A DNA stretch of 64,000 bases, taken from an uncultured Bacilli bacterium. Lineage in GTDB: Bacteria > Bacillota_I > Bacilli_A > RFN20 > CAG-826. The translations under genes were made by a program, and so were the position numbers. The notes beneath the pieces were generated by a model, which saw nothing but the letters and a program-made list of their open reading frames with translations, ran no database searches and was not told the origin of the DNA. Where the stretch lies: assembly GCA_944363525.1 (NCBI GenBank), contig CALVUF010000002.1, positions 124,001 through 188,000 of the forward strand. The letters run 5' to 3'. Of this stretch, positions 28,761 to 36,988 are shown piece after piece; position 1 is the first letter of the stretch, and the number at the start of each line of letters is the position of its first letter.

Positions 28761-30218
28761 ATGAAAAAACAAAAACAGATTTGGGCCCTTGCGATGCTCC
28801 TCGTTACCTTGGTGGTCGTGGTTTTGGGCATCGCCGGTTTCGTGGTGCCCTTTATGGCGGACGCCGATGTGTTCCGCGGGTCGTTCAACTCCATTCTCCC
28901 GTTATTGAAATTTGACCAAGCTGGGTTATCCGGCGTGGCCGCGACCCTCGCCTACGTTTATGCCGGCGCGGTTTATGTATTGATTCTTTGCCTGGTTATT
29001 CTCTTTGTCTTGGCCTTGGTTAAGAAACAGAACTTCCGGCTCATTCCGGTCGGTACCTTATTCCTCTCGGTTCTCTTCTTTGGGGTCGTTGGTGCTCTCG
29101 GCGTCATTTATCTCAACGCCGCGGTCAACGCCACTTCGATCATCCTACTGGTTTTCTCGGCCGTTATCCTTCTTTGTGGCATTGCTTCCATCGTCCTCTT
29201 TGGGATGTATAAGGCTGAGAACCCGGATCCGATCGTTCCCGACGCGGCTGATGACACCTTGATGGACGAACCGGTCGCTGACGAGGAACCGTCTAGCAAA
29301 CCTATCCTGACTTCGGTCGTGGTTAAACCGGAGGAGAGGGTCGTTGCCCAGGTTGAAGAAGAAAAGAAAGAAGAGGCGGTTACTGCTGCTGCCCCGGCCG
29401 AAACGCCGGCGGAAGAAGTCAAGGACGAAGATGCCCCGGCTGCCGAACCGGTTGAGGAAGCTCCGATTACCAAGAAGGAGACCAAGACCAGTGGCAAGTA
29501 CGAAGTCTTCCCGGAAGCCGGCTTCTTCAAATATCGCTTAAAGGCCAATAATGGCGAGATCCTCTTGGTCTCGGCGGGCTACAAGACCCGCGACGGGGCG
29601 AAAAACGGCATCGCCACCTTGAAGAAAAACCTCTCCGCCGACTGCGGACGGATCAAAGTCGATAAGAACGGCTATGCCCAGTTCCAAATCTACACCGCGA
29701 ACGAATCCCGTCTGATCGTTGCCGGCGAGATCTATCAAAACTACCAGTTCGCCCAAAGCGCCCTCGATTCGGTCAAGAAGTTCGGTAAAGCCCGGCGGAT
29801 TGTCGACCTCGACGAAATCCCGGAAAACGAACTCCGCGAATGGCGGATCGACTTCGGGCCGGTCACCCCGCTTCAGAAAGGGAAGTTCGAGGTCTTCATC
29901 GATGAGGAGAGCAAGAAATGGAAAGGCCGCCTCATCGCTTCCAACGGGGCTACCTTGTTGGTGACTGCCAACTACTCGTCCAAGAACTCGGTCCTCAATG
30001 CCTTCGAGAACATCAAGTCGAAAGTCCTCGGCGATTCGATTTCGATCGCTAAGGATAAGCAGAACCGTTACCAGTTCCGGGTCTATTCCGACAATGGCTC
30101 AATCATGGTCATGGGTGAAACCTATCCCTCCCGCGATGGCGCCTTCTCGGCCGCGACCTCGGTTCGGAACTTCATCGGCGACGCCAAGGTTGTCGATTTA
30201 ACCAAGAACGCCCAATAA
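28761..30218 (+). CDS. Membrane protein with two DUF1508 (YegP-like) domains
   Basis: A 485-residue protein. Four predicted membrane helices (about residues 8-30, 60-92, 96-120, 124-148) are followed by an acidic Ala/Glu/Pro-rich linker (about 155-240), then two YegP/DUF1508 repeats. The first runs about 243-350 (GKYEVFPEAGFFKYRLKANN) and the second about 372-482 (GKFEVFIDEESKKWKGRLIA). Each has the family pattern of a strand-rich unit with LxxxNGxxLxxSxGYxxK-like motifs. DUF1508 has no settled function. The domains would face the cytoplasm if both termini are inside. Terminators flank the gene. Confidence 0.75.
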   Translation: MKKQKQIWALAMLLVTLVVVVLGIAGFVVPFMADADVFRGSFNSILPLLKFDQAGLSGVAATLAYVYAGAVYVLILCLVILFVLALVKKQNFRLIPVGTLFLSVLFFGVVGALGVIYLNAAVNATSIILLVFSAVILLCGIASIVLFGMYKAENPDPIVPDAADDTLMDEPVADEEPSSKPILTSVVVKPEERVVAQVEEEKKEEAVTAAAPAETPAEEVKDEDAPAAEPVEEAPITKKETKTSGKYEVFPEAGFFKYRLKANNGEILLVSAGYKTRDGAKNGIATLKKNLSADCGRIKVDKNGYAQFQIYTANESRLIVAGEIYQNYQFAQSALDSVKKFGKARRIVDLDEIPENELREWRIDFGPVTPLQKGKFEVFIDEESKKWKGRLIASNGATLLVTANYSSKNSVLNAFENIKSKVLGDSISIAKDKQNRYQFRVYSDNGSIMVMGETYPSRDGAFSAATSVRNFIGDAKVVDLTKNAQ

Positions 30219-30225
30219 CCCGAAA

Positions 30226-30254
30226 GCCTGCCGCCACTCCTTCGGCAGGCTTTT
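30226..30254 (+). terminator. Terminator after the DUF1508 gene
   Basis: GCCTGCCG (30226-30233) / CGGCAGGC (30243-30250) with flanking AAA and TTTT. Confidence 0.88.
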
Positions 30255-30279
30255 ATTGTGCGCGCCCACGTTATATAAT
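30251..30279 (+). promoter_or_regulatory. Promoter of the PIN-domain gene
   Basis: Perfect TATAAT (30274-30279). TTTTAT (30251-30256), in the T-tract of the upstream terminator, sits at 17-bp spacing, the same terminator-promoter overlap seen at the SRP RNA. Confidence 0.6.
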
Positions 30280-30315
30280 GCCGAGCGAAAGGAGTACAAC
30301 CAAACACCACAACCA

Positions 30316-32292
30316 ATGTACAAAGATGAGAAGAAGTCCTCATCGTTAGCCGAACAAATCGCACCATTCGACTATCTGATCGTGGATACTTGCTCTCTCA
30401 TGGACCCAAATTTCCCAGATTGGATGGACATCTTGGCCGGAGCCAAAAGCTATCTCAATCCGAAGCAGCCGATCCTCGTCTTCTACAAATGCGTCGAAGA
30501 GCTAAAGAAACATGCCGCGAACAAAGAAGACGCCAGCAAGCGGATCGCCGCCAAAAGGGCGTTGAAGATTCTCCGTCACGCGAAACGGAAAAAACTTCTG
30601 ACCGTGACGAAAAAAGACAAGACTCAGAACTTCGCCGACAACGCGATCTTCGTTCAAGCCTCCTATGATCGGCTGAACAAGCGCTTGGCGGTCATCACCC
30701 AGGATAAATCGCTAGCCACCGATTTGCTTCGCCTCAATGAGCAGATGTCGCAACACGGCTTCCGCGTCTATGTCTTCAAAATCGGGGAAAACGGCGTGCT
30801 CGATCGCAATCGGGGCACCGATCCAGAGAACGGCAAAAACAACCATTCTTTCTTACGGGACAAACCGACTAAGCCCGCGAAGAAAGACGAAACCCCTAAG
30901 TCGGATCTAACGGCGATCTATGCCAAAGACAAAGACATCGCCGCCCACCTCGAGGACAAGAGCTACAATCCCCAAAGTTTGCTTAGCGAAGCCAAGGATC
31001 AGCTCCGCCTCCTCTCCAAATTAGACTATGCCGAGGTCAAGTCGCTTAAACTGAAAGTCGATGCCGCCGGACTGAACAAAATCGTCCGCGAGACCCGACC
31101 CGTCAAAAAGGAAAAAGAGGTAAAAAGCCCGCAACAACCTTCTAAACCGAACGAAAACGGTGCGAATAAGAAGGAAGCGGTTAAACCCAATAAACCGGAA
31201 ACCCCAGTCGCAAAACCCGCTGAATCCAAACCGGTTAAGGCTGAGGAAAGTAAACCGGCGGCTAAGCCAACTGAGGCGAAGCCAGCCAAGTCTAAGGAAG
31301 ACCGGCCGGCCGGGTATTACCCCCTCTATGGCTTCGGCCATAACATCAAGGATTCGATCCTCGATGTGGCCTCGATCTATGGCATCGTCTTCCGCGATGA
31401 CTCAATCCCTTACTTCGCCATTGCCCACGGCCCATTGGACATCACCCAAAGCGCCCTCACCAACTTGGTGAATTTCTTCACTGAGCATTTGACGAAGGAG
31501 AATAAAGCCGAGTACATCACCAAGGCTTATTCCTTCTCCTGCGAGACGGCCTTCAAAGGCTATCGGACCTATGTCCTAGTCGGGGCCAAGCCGGAGGAGA
31601 AACACATTAAGGTCACGGAAAAGGTCGAGACCAGCACGACGGACAAACCGGCCAGCAAGCCGAAGCCCGTCAAGCCAACCAAAGTTGAATCTAAGCCGGC
31701 TGAGGTTAAGCCCGTCGAACCCAAGCCCGTTGAGGAAGTGCCCGCCGATAAACCCGCACCGAAGAAACGGACCCGGACTAAGAAAGCCGCCGAACCGAAA
31801 CCAGCGACTTCCGAATCCAAACCGGTCATCGTCGAATCGGCCGCGGTTCCCCAAGGCACCGGATTGATGGTTGGGGTTCCTTCCGATCAAGCGAAAGCTA
31901 AGATTGAACGGAAAGCCCGAAAGTCTGATAAGCCGTTGGATACCGCTAAGCCGGCGGCGAAGAAGACGCGGAAGAAAACCGAGCCGAAGAAAACTGAGGC
32001 TTCGGAAAAACCCGCGGCGAAAAAGACGGCCAAGAAGAAAGAGGCCAAGTCAGCCGAAACTCCGAAGAAGGAGAAGAAACCGGCCCCCTCGAACTTCGAG
32101 AAAGCCGTCAAAGCCGATCAGCGTTTGAAGTCCGTCGTTTCCAACTCCACCTATTCGTTGGAGAAGAAACAAAAGGACATCAAGTCGCAGATGGCCTTAG
32201 TCAAGAAACTCAAGGTCGAGGAAGCGGCTCAGCTAAGTTACTCGCTTGCTGATTTGCAGAGCCTGCTTGAAGCCCTCTCCAAGAGTAATTAG
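30316..32292 (+). CDS. PIN-domain protein with Lys/Pro/Ala-rich, histone-H1-like regions
   Basis: A 658-residue protein. Residues 15-165 form a PIN nuclease-like domain with acidic positions in VDTCSLMD, CVEELKK, NFADNAIF and ITQDKSLATDL. A basic Lys/Pro/Ala/Glu linker follows, then a folded segment (about 330-430, starting GYYPLYGFGHNIK). The rest is long basic low-complexity sequence with AAKKTRKKTEPKK-type repeats like histone H1, and a final helix. Such tails bind nucleic acid, so an RNA- or DNA-associated nuclease is inferred. ATG 30316 is used, but AAAGGAG (30288-30294) is 21 nt away across a CA-rich leader, so the true start or mechanism is uncertain. Confidence 0.6.
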   Translation: MYKDEKKSSSLAEQIAPFDYLIVDTCSLMDPNFPDWMDILAGAKSYLNPKQPILVFYKCVEELKKHAANKEDASKRIAAKRALKILRHAKRKKLLTVTKKDKTQNFADNAIFVQASYDRLNKRLAVITQDKSLATDLLRLNEQMSQHGFRVYVFKIGENGVLDRNRGTDPENGKNNHSFLRDKPTKPAKKDETPKSDLTAIYAKDKDIAAHLEDKSYNPQSLLSEAKDQLRLLSKLDYAEVKSLKLKVDAAGLNKIVRETRPVKKEKEVKSPQQPSKPNENGANKKEAVKPNKPETPVAKPAESKPVKAEESKPAAKPTEAKPAKSKEDRPAGYYPLYGFGHNIKDSILDVASIYGIVFRDDSIPYFAIAHGPLDITQSALTNLVNFFTEHLTKENKAEYITKAYSFSCETAFKGYRTYVLVGAKPEEKHIKVTEKVETSTTDKPASKPKPVKPTKVESKPAEVKPVEPKPVEEVPADKPAPKKRTRTKKAAEPKPATSESKPVIVESAAVPQGTGLMVGVPSDQAKAKIERKARKSDKPLDTAKPAAKKTRKKTEPKKTEASEKPAAKKTAKKKEAKSAETPKKEKKPAPSNFEKAVKADQRLKSVVSNSTYSLEKKQKDIKSQMALVKKLKVEEAAQLSYSLADLQSLLEALSKSN

Positions 32293-32300
32293 ACAATCTT

Positions 32301-32327
32301 AAGCCGCCTGTCCATTAGGTGGCTTTT
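32301..32327 (+). terminator. Terminator after the PIN-domain gene
   Basis: AAGCCGCCT (32301-32309) / AGGTGGCTT (32317-32325), one G-U pair, followed by TT. Confidence 0.75.
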
Positions 32328-32331
32328 CATG

Positions 32332-32359
32332 TTGTCTTATCCTATTTGGTCGCTACAAT
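32332..32359 (+). promoter_or_regulatory. Promoter of the 4-TM protein gene
   Basis: TTGTCT (32332-32337), 16 bp, TACAAT (32354-32359). Expected start about 32366, leaving a 22-nt leader that includes TAGGAGGA. Confidence 0.5.
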
Positions 32360-32388
32360 TTTGCTATACCCCTTTAGGAGGAACTGAT

Positions 32389-32931
32389 ATGGCTAAGAAG
32401 AAAAAGAAAACTGGGTTTCGTCTTTACACCCTTTTGATGCTGGTGGCGGTCCTTTCGGGCGCCGTCGGCCTCATCTGCGGTTTCACCGTCGACATGGTGA
32501 AGTACACCATTAACAATCCAATCAAACCGTTGGTGGCTGACTTCACCGCTTCCGAGGTGCTTTTTGGCGGGAAAACCAATATCGTTGGCCTTGAGCTCGA
32601 CACCCTAAATGCTTCGCCTTTAGCCCTTGTTGCCTTGGTTATGCTCGGGGCTGGGATTTTGGTTTCCTTGCTTGGGACGCTTATGAGCTTCAGCAAGAAA
32701 GGGACGGCAACCCGGGTTGTGGCCTTGCTCGGGGTCATCCTCTTTGCCGTGGCTGCCATATTGATGCTTTGTGTCCCCTCGAACTTCGCCGAGGTCAATA
32801 ATCTCGTTCAAGAAGGGTCGAAAGACGACTTGCTGAGTACGAAAGCCAGCGCCGGGACCGGGGCCTTGCTAGTCGTGGTGACCGCGGCTATCGGGGCGGC
32901 GGCATCGCTAGTTGATACAATCGTTGGCTAA
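32389..32931 (+). CDS. Small four-helix membrane protein of unknown function
   Basis: A 180-residue protein starting MAKKKKKTGF, with helices near residues 12-35, 80-105, 111-132 and 155-178 and a short polar loop between helices 1 and 2. The lysine-rich N-terminus should be cytoplasmic. AGGAGGA (32376-32382) fixes ATG 32389 rather than the longer frame from 32329. No family is recognised. It is weakly similar in plan to the membrane part of the DUF1508 protein 3.5 kb upstream. Confidence 0.65.
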   Translation: MAKKKKKTGFRLYTLLMLVAVLSGAVGLICGFTVDMVKYTINNPIKPLVADFTASEVLFGGKTNIVGLELDTLNASPLALVALVMLGAGILVSLLGTLMSFSKKGTATRVVALLGVILFAVAAILMLCVPSNFAEVNNLVQEGSKDDLLSTKASAGTGALLVVVTAAIGAAASLVDTIVG

Positions 32932-32942
32932 GCGCCTATAAT
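32912..32942 (+). promoter_or_regulatory. Leaderless promoter of ybaK
   Basis: TTGATA (32912-32917), 19 bp, perfect TATAAT (32937-32942), then only 9 nt to the ATG. The intervening TCGCGGCGT contains no Shine-Dalgarno. Confidence 0.6.
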
Positions 32943-32951
32943 TCGCGGCGT

Positions 32952-33419
32952 ATGGATAAAACCAACGTCATGCGGTTGTTGGACGCCGCGAAGGTCTCTT
33001 ATCAGGAAAAGACTTATGATCCGGAGACGACCGACGGACTGTCGGTCGCCTCTTCTATCGGGGAAGACCCCGATCAGGTTTTCAAAACCCTCGTGACCGA
33101 GAACCAAAACAAAGAGCACTTTGTTTTCTGCGTGCCGGTCAATGCCGAATTGGATTTGAAGAAGGCGGCCAAGGCCTCTCATAGCAAGTCGATTCAAATG
33201 ATCCATCAAAAAGAATTATTGCCTTTGACAGGCTATATCCATGGCGGTTGCTCGCCGATTGGGATGAAGAAAACCTTCCCGACCTTTATTGACGAGACTG
33301 CGCAATTATTCGATCAAATTTATGTTTCCGGTGGCCGGCGCGGCTTCCAAGTCTGCTTATCTCCTTTAGATTTAAGCGCGTATACACACGCTAGTTTCGC
33401 CGATTTGACGAAAAATTAA
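32952..33419 (+). CDS. ybaK: Aminoacyl-tRNA deacylase YbaK/EbsC family
   Basis: A 155-residue editing protein that hydrolyses Cys-tRNA-Pro or similar mischarged tRNAs. Typical motifs are VFKTLVTENQN, VFCVPVNAELDLKK, GYIHGGCSPIGMKK and a C-terminal GGRRGFQVCLSPLDL. Length fits. The start is supported by a TATAAT box nine bases upstream, implying a leaderless mRNA. No terminator separates it from hsp20. Confidence 0.92.
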   Translation: MDKTNVMRLLDAAKVSYQEKTYDPETTDGLSVASSIGEDPDQVFKTLVTENQNKEHFVFCVPVNAELDLKKAAKASHSKSIQMIHQKELLPLTGYIHGGCSPIGMKKTFPTFIDETAQLFDQIYVSGGRRGFQVCLSPLDLSAYTHASFADLTKN

Positions 33420-33424
33420 AAAAA

Positions 33425-33451
33425 TTAGCACTCGGGACTTGACACTGCTAA
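33425..33451 (+). promoter_or_regulatory. Upstream, degenerate CIRCE copy (HrcA site)
   Basis: TTAGCACTC (33425-33433), exactly 9 nt, CACTGCTAA (33443-33451). 16 of 18 bases match the CIRCE consensus TTAGCACTC-N9-GAGTGCTAA. It covers the -35 box. Confidence 0.6.
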
Positions 33452-33466
33452 AAATGCTATTATCAT
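33439..33466 (+). promoter_or_regulatory. Promoter of hsp20
   Basis: TTGACA (33439-33444), 16 bp, TATCAT (33461-33466). Expected start about 33472, inside the downstream CIRCE element. Confidence 0.75.
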
Positions 33467-33470
33467 TTCG

Positions 33471-33497
33471 TTAGCACTTAAAGAAGTTGAGTGCTAA
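33471..33497 (+). promoter_or_regulatory. CIRCE element (HrcA operator)
   Basis: TTAGCACTT (33471-33479), 9-nt spacer, GAGTGCTAA (33489-33497); one mismatch from consensus. HrcA repressor is expected to bind here and release on heat shock. hrcA itself is not in the window. Confidence 0.93.
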
Positions 33498-33519
33498 AAA
33501 CCATTGGAGGTAAATGATT

Positions 33520-33954
33520 ATGGCTTACAATCTGAATCGTTACATCGGGAACTTCCTGGATCCATTCTTCGATGATGGGTCGTTCTTCGACGACATCAAC
33601 TCCGAGTCCTTTGGCTCGCTTCCGCTGAAGACCGATATCCGCGAACTCGACGACAAGTACGTCATGGAAATCGATCTTCCGGGGTTTGACAAGAACAACA
33701 TCAACCTCTCGCTCAAGGATGGTTACCTCACCGTGACCGCCAACGTCTCGCGTTCGATCAAACCGGAAGGCGGCAAGAAGCACAACTTCGTCCATCGTGA
33801 ACGCTTCTCGGGCTCGGTCACCCGTAGCTACTACGTCGGTGATTTGCATCAGGAAGACATCTCCGCTTCCTACAAAGATGGCGTCTTGACCATTGAGCTG
33901 CCGAAGCCGGAAGAGAAGAAGCCTGAAAAAGGCTCGCCGATCGCCATTAAGTAA
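33520..33954 (+). CDS. hsp20: Small heat shock protein, Hsp20/alpha-crystallin family
   Basis: A 144-residue ATP-independent holdase chaperone. The alpha-crystallin domain runs about residues 38-130, with TDIRELDDKYVMEIDLPGF at its start, the RERFSGSVTRSYYVG segment, and a C-terminal SPIAIK like the IxI assembly motif. GGAGG at 33506-33510 favours ATG 33520 (9-nt spacing) over ATG 33514 (3-nt spacing). Regulation by HrcA through two CIRCE copies is strongly indicated. Transcript ends at a bidirectional terminator. Confidence 0.94.
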   Translation: MAYNLNRYIGNFLDPFFDDGSFFDDINSESFGSLPLKTDIRELDDKYVMEIDLPGFDKNNINLSLKDGYLTVTANVSRSIKPEGGKKHNFVHRERFSGSVTRSYYVGDLHQEDISASYKDGVLTIELPKPEEKKPEKGSPIAIK

Positions 33955-33974
33955 TCGGATTCCCATTAAAAAAG

Positions 33975-34007
33975 GCGCAGAACTCAACTAAGCTCTGCGC
34001 TTTTTTT
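33975..34007. terminator. Bidirectional terminator between hsp20 and the M24 peptidase
   Basis: GCGCAGA (33975-33981) / TCTGCGC (33994-34000) flanked by an A-run (33968-33973) and T-run (34001-34007), usable from both directions. Confidence 0.88.
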
Positions 34008-35179
34008 CATTTGAGGACAGGAATGATGGCCTCTTGCAGCCCAGCCACGACCAAGGCCTTTCCGTCTTGGATATGGATATTGGTTTCCGTCCGCATCCCG
34101 AAGTCCGGGGCATAGATGCCGGGTTCATCGGAGAAGGATAAGCCCTCAATTAACTGACGGTCATCATGGGTCTCGTAGTTATCGAGATTGGCGCCCGGTC
34201 CATGACAGGAGACGTCTACCGCGATGTTATGGCCAACCCGGTGAACGAAGTAATCCCCATATCCGGCTTGGCTGATGATGGAACGGGCCACATCATCAGC
34301 CTCATAGGCATAGACGGGGCGCTTCCCGATGTTATCTTGGAGGAAGGCGATGACGCCATCGCGGGCTGCCTTGATTATTTTGAAGCGATGCTCGTATTCT
34401 TCCGGAACCTTCTCCCCGATATAGCCCATCCAGGTGATGTCGGCATAGACCCCGTCTTCGTCATCTAATTTGGCCCACATATCGATTAGGACCAAATCGC
34501 CTTTATGCAGGACGGAATAGGTCTCGGCGGTCGGGCAATAATGGGGGTTGGCGGCATTCTTCCCATTGGCCACCAACGGCGGTTCATCGAAGGTCATGTC
34601 CTCTTCTTGGAAGCGGCGGGCGATGAATTGCTGGACCGCGTATTCGCTGACCTCGCCTTGGGCTAGGATCCGCTCTTTGATATAAGCGAAGGCTTCGTCT
34701 TTGACCCGCAGGGTCTTCTCACAGGCGATCAGCTCTTCCTCATATTGTTTCTCGGTCAAGACGGCGGTGAGCCGTTGCAAGAGGTTACCCGAGCTTTTGA
34801 TTTTCTTTCCGAGGCTCCGGATATATTCGACTGACCCGGCGTCGGCGGTCGCGACCCGCATCAAAAGGCCTGATGGGGAATAATCCATCAAGACGGTCTG
34901 ACAGTCGGCGAGGGCTTCCTGCTGGAACTTAAGCATCTCCGACCAAGTCTTATAGACGTAATAATCGGCCTCGGCCCGGCCTTTGAGCAAATCGGCGTCG
35001 ATCGAATGGACGATTAGTCGAAGCTGCCCCTGTTTAGGAATGATGGCGATGATCTTTCGCGTCAGCATCGCCTTGCCTAATAAACTGACCAGCGGCTGGT
35101 TCTTATTTTCATAGTCGACGAGAACATAGGCGTCGGCCCCTTCTTGGGCTAGATAATTTTGTATTTCCTTAATTTGCAT
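34007..35179 (-). CDS. pepP: M24-family metallopeptidase, Xaa-Pro aminopeptidase-like
   Basis: A 390-residue creatinase-fold peptidase that removes N-terminal residues preceding proline. The N-terminal creatinase_N-like domain (1-160) precedes the pita-bread domain. The five metal ligands are visible: Asp in VLIDMWA, Asp in GVYADITWMG, His in RVGHNIAVD, Glu in FSDEPGIY and Glu in RTETNIHI. No signal peptide. The ATG lies 6 nt from a TATACT box with no Shine-Dalgarno, so the mRNA is probably leaderless. Divergent from the GH2 gene. Confidence 0.88.
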   Translation of the reverse strand: MQIKEIQNYLAQEGADAYVLVDYENKNQPLVSLLGKAMLTRKIIAIIPKQGQLRLIVHSIDADLLKGRAEADYYVYKTWSEMLKFQQEALADCQTVLMDYSPSGLLMRVATADAGSVEYIRSLGKKIKSSGNLLQRLTAVLTEKQYEEELIACEKTLRVKDEAFAYIKERILAQGEVSEYAVQQFIARRFQEEDMTFDEPPLVANGKNAANPHYCPTAETYSVLHKGDLVLIDMWAKLDDEDGVYADITWMGYIGEKVPEEYEHRFKIIKAARDGVIAFLQDNIGKRPVYAYEADDVARSIISQAGYGDYFVHRVGHNIAVDVSCHGPGANLDNYETHDDRQLIEGLSFSDEPGIYAPDFGMRTETNIHIQDGKALVVAGLQEAIIPVLK

Positions 35180-35185
35180 GCCGCT

Positions 35186-35191
35186 AGTATA
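35186..35191 (-). promoter_or_regulatory. -10 box of the M24 peptidase (leaderless)
   Basis: TATACT on the minus strand, six bases (AGCGGC) before the ATG. Confidence 0.5.
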
Positions 35192-35265
35192 GCACCGGCC
35201 GGACTTTTGGGATTTCCGTTTGCTTCCTAGGGGTGAACCCGTTATGCAAAGTATGGCTTATTTGC

Positions 35266-35278
35266 TATACCATATAAC
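35266..35278 (+). promoter_or_regulatory. -10 boxes of the GH2 gene (leaderless)
   Basis: TATACC (35266-35271) and TATAAC (35273-35278) lie 10 and 3 nt before the ATG at 35282. No Shine-Dalgarno is present. Confidence 0.45.
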
Positions 35279-35281
35279 CCT

Positions 35282-36988
35282 ATGGAATCCTTGATTCAGT
35301 TATATCCCGGCTTGGCTTACCCCAACCCTTATTTCCGGAGGGAATCTTTCCTTTCCCTCGACGGGGAATGGGACTTCGCTATGGACAAAACTCCATTCTT
35401 GCCGAAGGAGTACAACGAGAAAATTATCGTCCCCTTCGCGGTGGAAACCCCCGCCAGCGGAATCAAACGTCACGTCGGGAAGGATGACCGCCTCCATTAC
35501 CGGAAGGTCTTTGACTTACCCGAGCATTTCCGTAACGAGCATACCGTCATTAAGTTCCAGGCGGTCGATCAAGTCTGCGATGTCTATCTCAATGGCGCCC
35601 ACCTTGGGCATCATGAAGGCGGCTATCTGCCTTTTGAATTCACCGTTGGCCAGCTTAAGCGGGAGGGCAACGTCCTCCAAGTCGAGGTCAGCGACGATAC
35701 CGATTCCCCCGTCTATCCCCGAGGCAAGCAAAGCAACCATCCCGGCGGCATTTGGTATACCCCGACCTCTGGAATCTATGGGACCGTTTATCTCGAAGAC
35801 GTCCCCAGCGATCGGATCGAGCATTTCCGCCTTAATCCCGATTTCGATAACCGTTCGTTGCTTATCTACGTCAAGAAGCACGGGGAAGGGGATGTCCGTT
35901 ACGTCATCCGTTACCAAGGCGATCGGATCGCTTCCGGCCTGCTGAATGGCCCAATCGATTGCTCGGCCTTCTTCCATCCTTGGGACATCGATCATCCGAA
36001 TATGTATGAGATAGATCTTCTTTTCGGGGAGGATAAAGTCACCAGCCAATTCGGCTTTCGGAAATTCGCCCCGGTCATGCGGGATGAGCATCGGGTATTC
36101 GGCTTAAATGGGAAACCGACTTTCCTAAGCGGGGTCCTTGACCAAGGCTATTGGCCAGAATCGGGATTAACCTGCCCGTCGCTTGAGGCGGCTTATTTCG
36201 ACGTCTCAATCATGAAAAAGCTCGGCTTCAATACCTTAAGGAAGCACATCAAAGTCGAGGATATGCGGTTCTACGCCCTTTGCGATTATCTGGGGATAAT
36301 CGTCATCCAGGATATCGTCAATGGTGGGGCTCCCTACAAAAACTGGCTCATCATGAGCGCCCCTTTCATCGCCTATCACTTCGACGATAAGAAAAAGAAG
36401 AAGCAGGCCCTTTTTGGCCGGGAAGCGGAGGCAAGCCGGACCTTCTTCACCCAGTCTTTAAGCGGTTATGTCGATTGCCTTTATAACGTCACCAGCCTAG
36501 CCATCTATACCCTCTTCAATGAAGGATGGGGCCAATTCGATGCGGCCAAGAATACCAAGCTATTATCCGAACTCGACCCGACCAGACTGATCGATTCAAC
36601 CTCCGGCTGGTTTGACCAAGGATGTGGGGACTTCTCTTCCAATCACGTCTATTTCAAGAAACTCAAATTGGAACCATCTGACCGGATCTTGGCTTTGACC
36701 GAGTTCGGCGGCTATTCCTATCGGGTCAAAGGCCATCTTTACATCAACAAACGGAACTTCGGCTATGGCAAAGTAAAAGACGGGGCGGCGTTAACCGCTA
36801 AAATCAAAGCCCTCTACCAAGAACAGGTCCTGCCTTTACTGGCCAAAGGACTAAGCGTCGCCATCTATACCCAATTAAGCGACGTCGAGAACGAAACCAA
36901 CGGCTTGTTGACCTATGACCGGGCGGTCTTAAAGGTCGATGAGTCGACCATGCGCCAAATTAACGAAGCTTTGAGGTTCAGCGAATGA
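35282..36988 (+). CDS. Glycoside hydrolase family 2 (beta-galactosidase/beta-glucuronidase-like)
   Basis: A 568-residue retaining glycosidase. Domain order: N-terminal jelly-roll sugar-binding domain (1-175, LSLDGEWDF and WYTPTSGIYGTVYLE), immunoglobulin-like sandwich (about 178-262), TIM barrel (263-568). Acid/base Glu414 lies in FNEGWGQFD and the likely nucleophile Glu474 in ALTEFGGYSY. No signal peptide, so it acts on imported or released sugars. It is shorter than E. coli LacZ or UidA, lacking C-terminal domains. A HAD phosphatase overlaps its stop by 4 nt. The exact sugar is not predictable. Confidence 0.87.
   Translation: MESLIQLYPGLAYPNPYFRRESFLSLDGEWDFAMDKTPFLPKEYNEKIIVPFAVETPASGIKRHVGKDDRLHYRKVFDLPEHFRNEHTVIKFQAVDQVCDVYLNGAHLGHHEGGYLPFEFTVGQLKREGNVLQVEVSDDTDSPVYPRGKQSNHPGGIWYTPTSGIYGTVYLEDVPSDRIEHFRLNPDFDNRSLLIYVKKHGEGDVRYVIRYQGDRIASGLLNGPIDCSAFFHPWDIDHPNMYEIDLLFGEDKVTSQFGFRKFAPVMRDEHRVFGLNGKPTFLSGVLDQGYWPESGLTCPSLEAAYFDVSIMKKLGFNTLRKHIKVEDMRFYALCDYLGIIVIQDIVNGGAPYKNWLIMSAPFIAYHFDDKKKKKQALFGREAEASRTFFTQSLSGYVDCLYNVTSLAIYTLFNEGWGQFDAAKNTKLLSELDPTRLIDSTSGWFDQGCGDFSSNHVYFKKLKLEPSDRILALTEFGGYSYRVKGHLYINKRNFGYGKVKDGAALTAKIKALYQEQVLPLLAKGLSVAIYTQLSDVENETNGLLTYDRAVLKVDESTMRQINEALRFSE

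Noticed and set aside
28567-28764. 65-codon frame starting with TTG in the AT-rich island, overlapping the next ATG by 4 nt
   Set aside because: Non-ATG start, no ribosome site, lysine/isoleucine-rich composition expected from AT-rich DNA, no recognisable motif. Kept only as part of the island finding.
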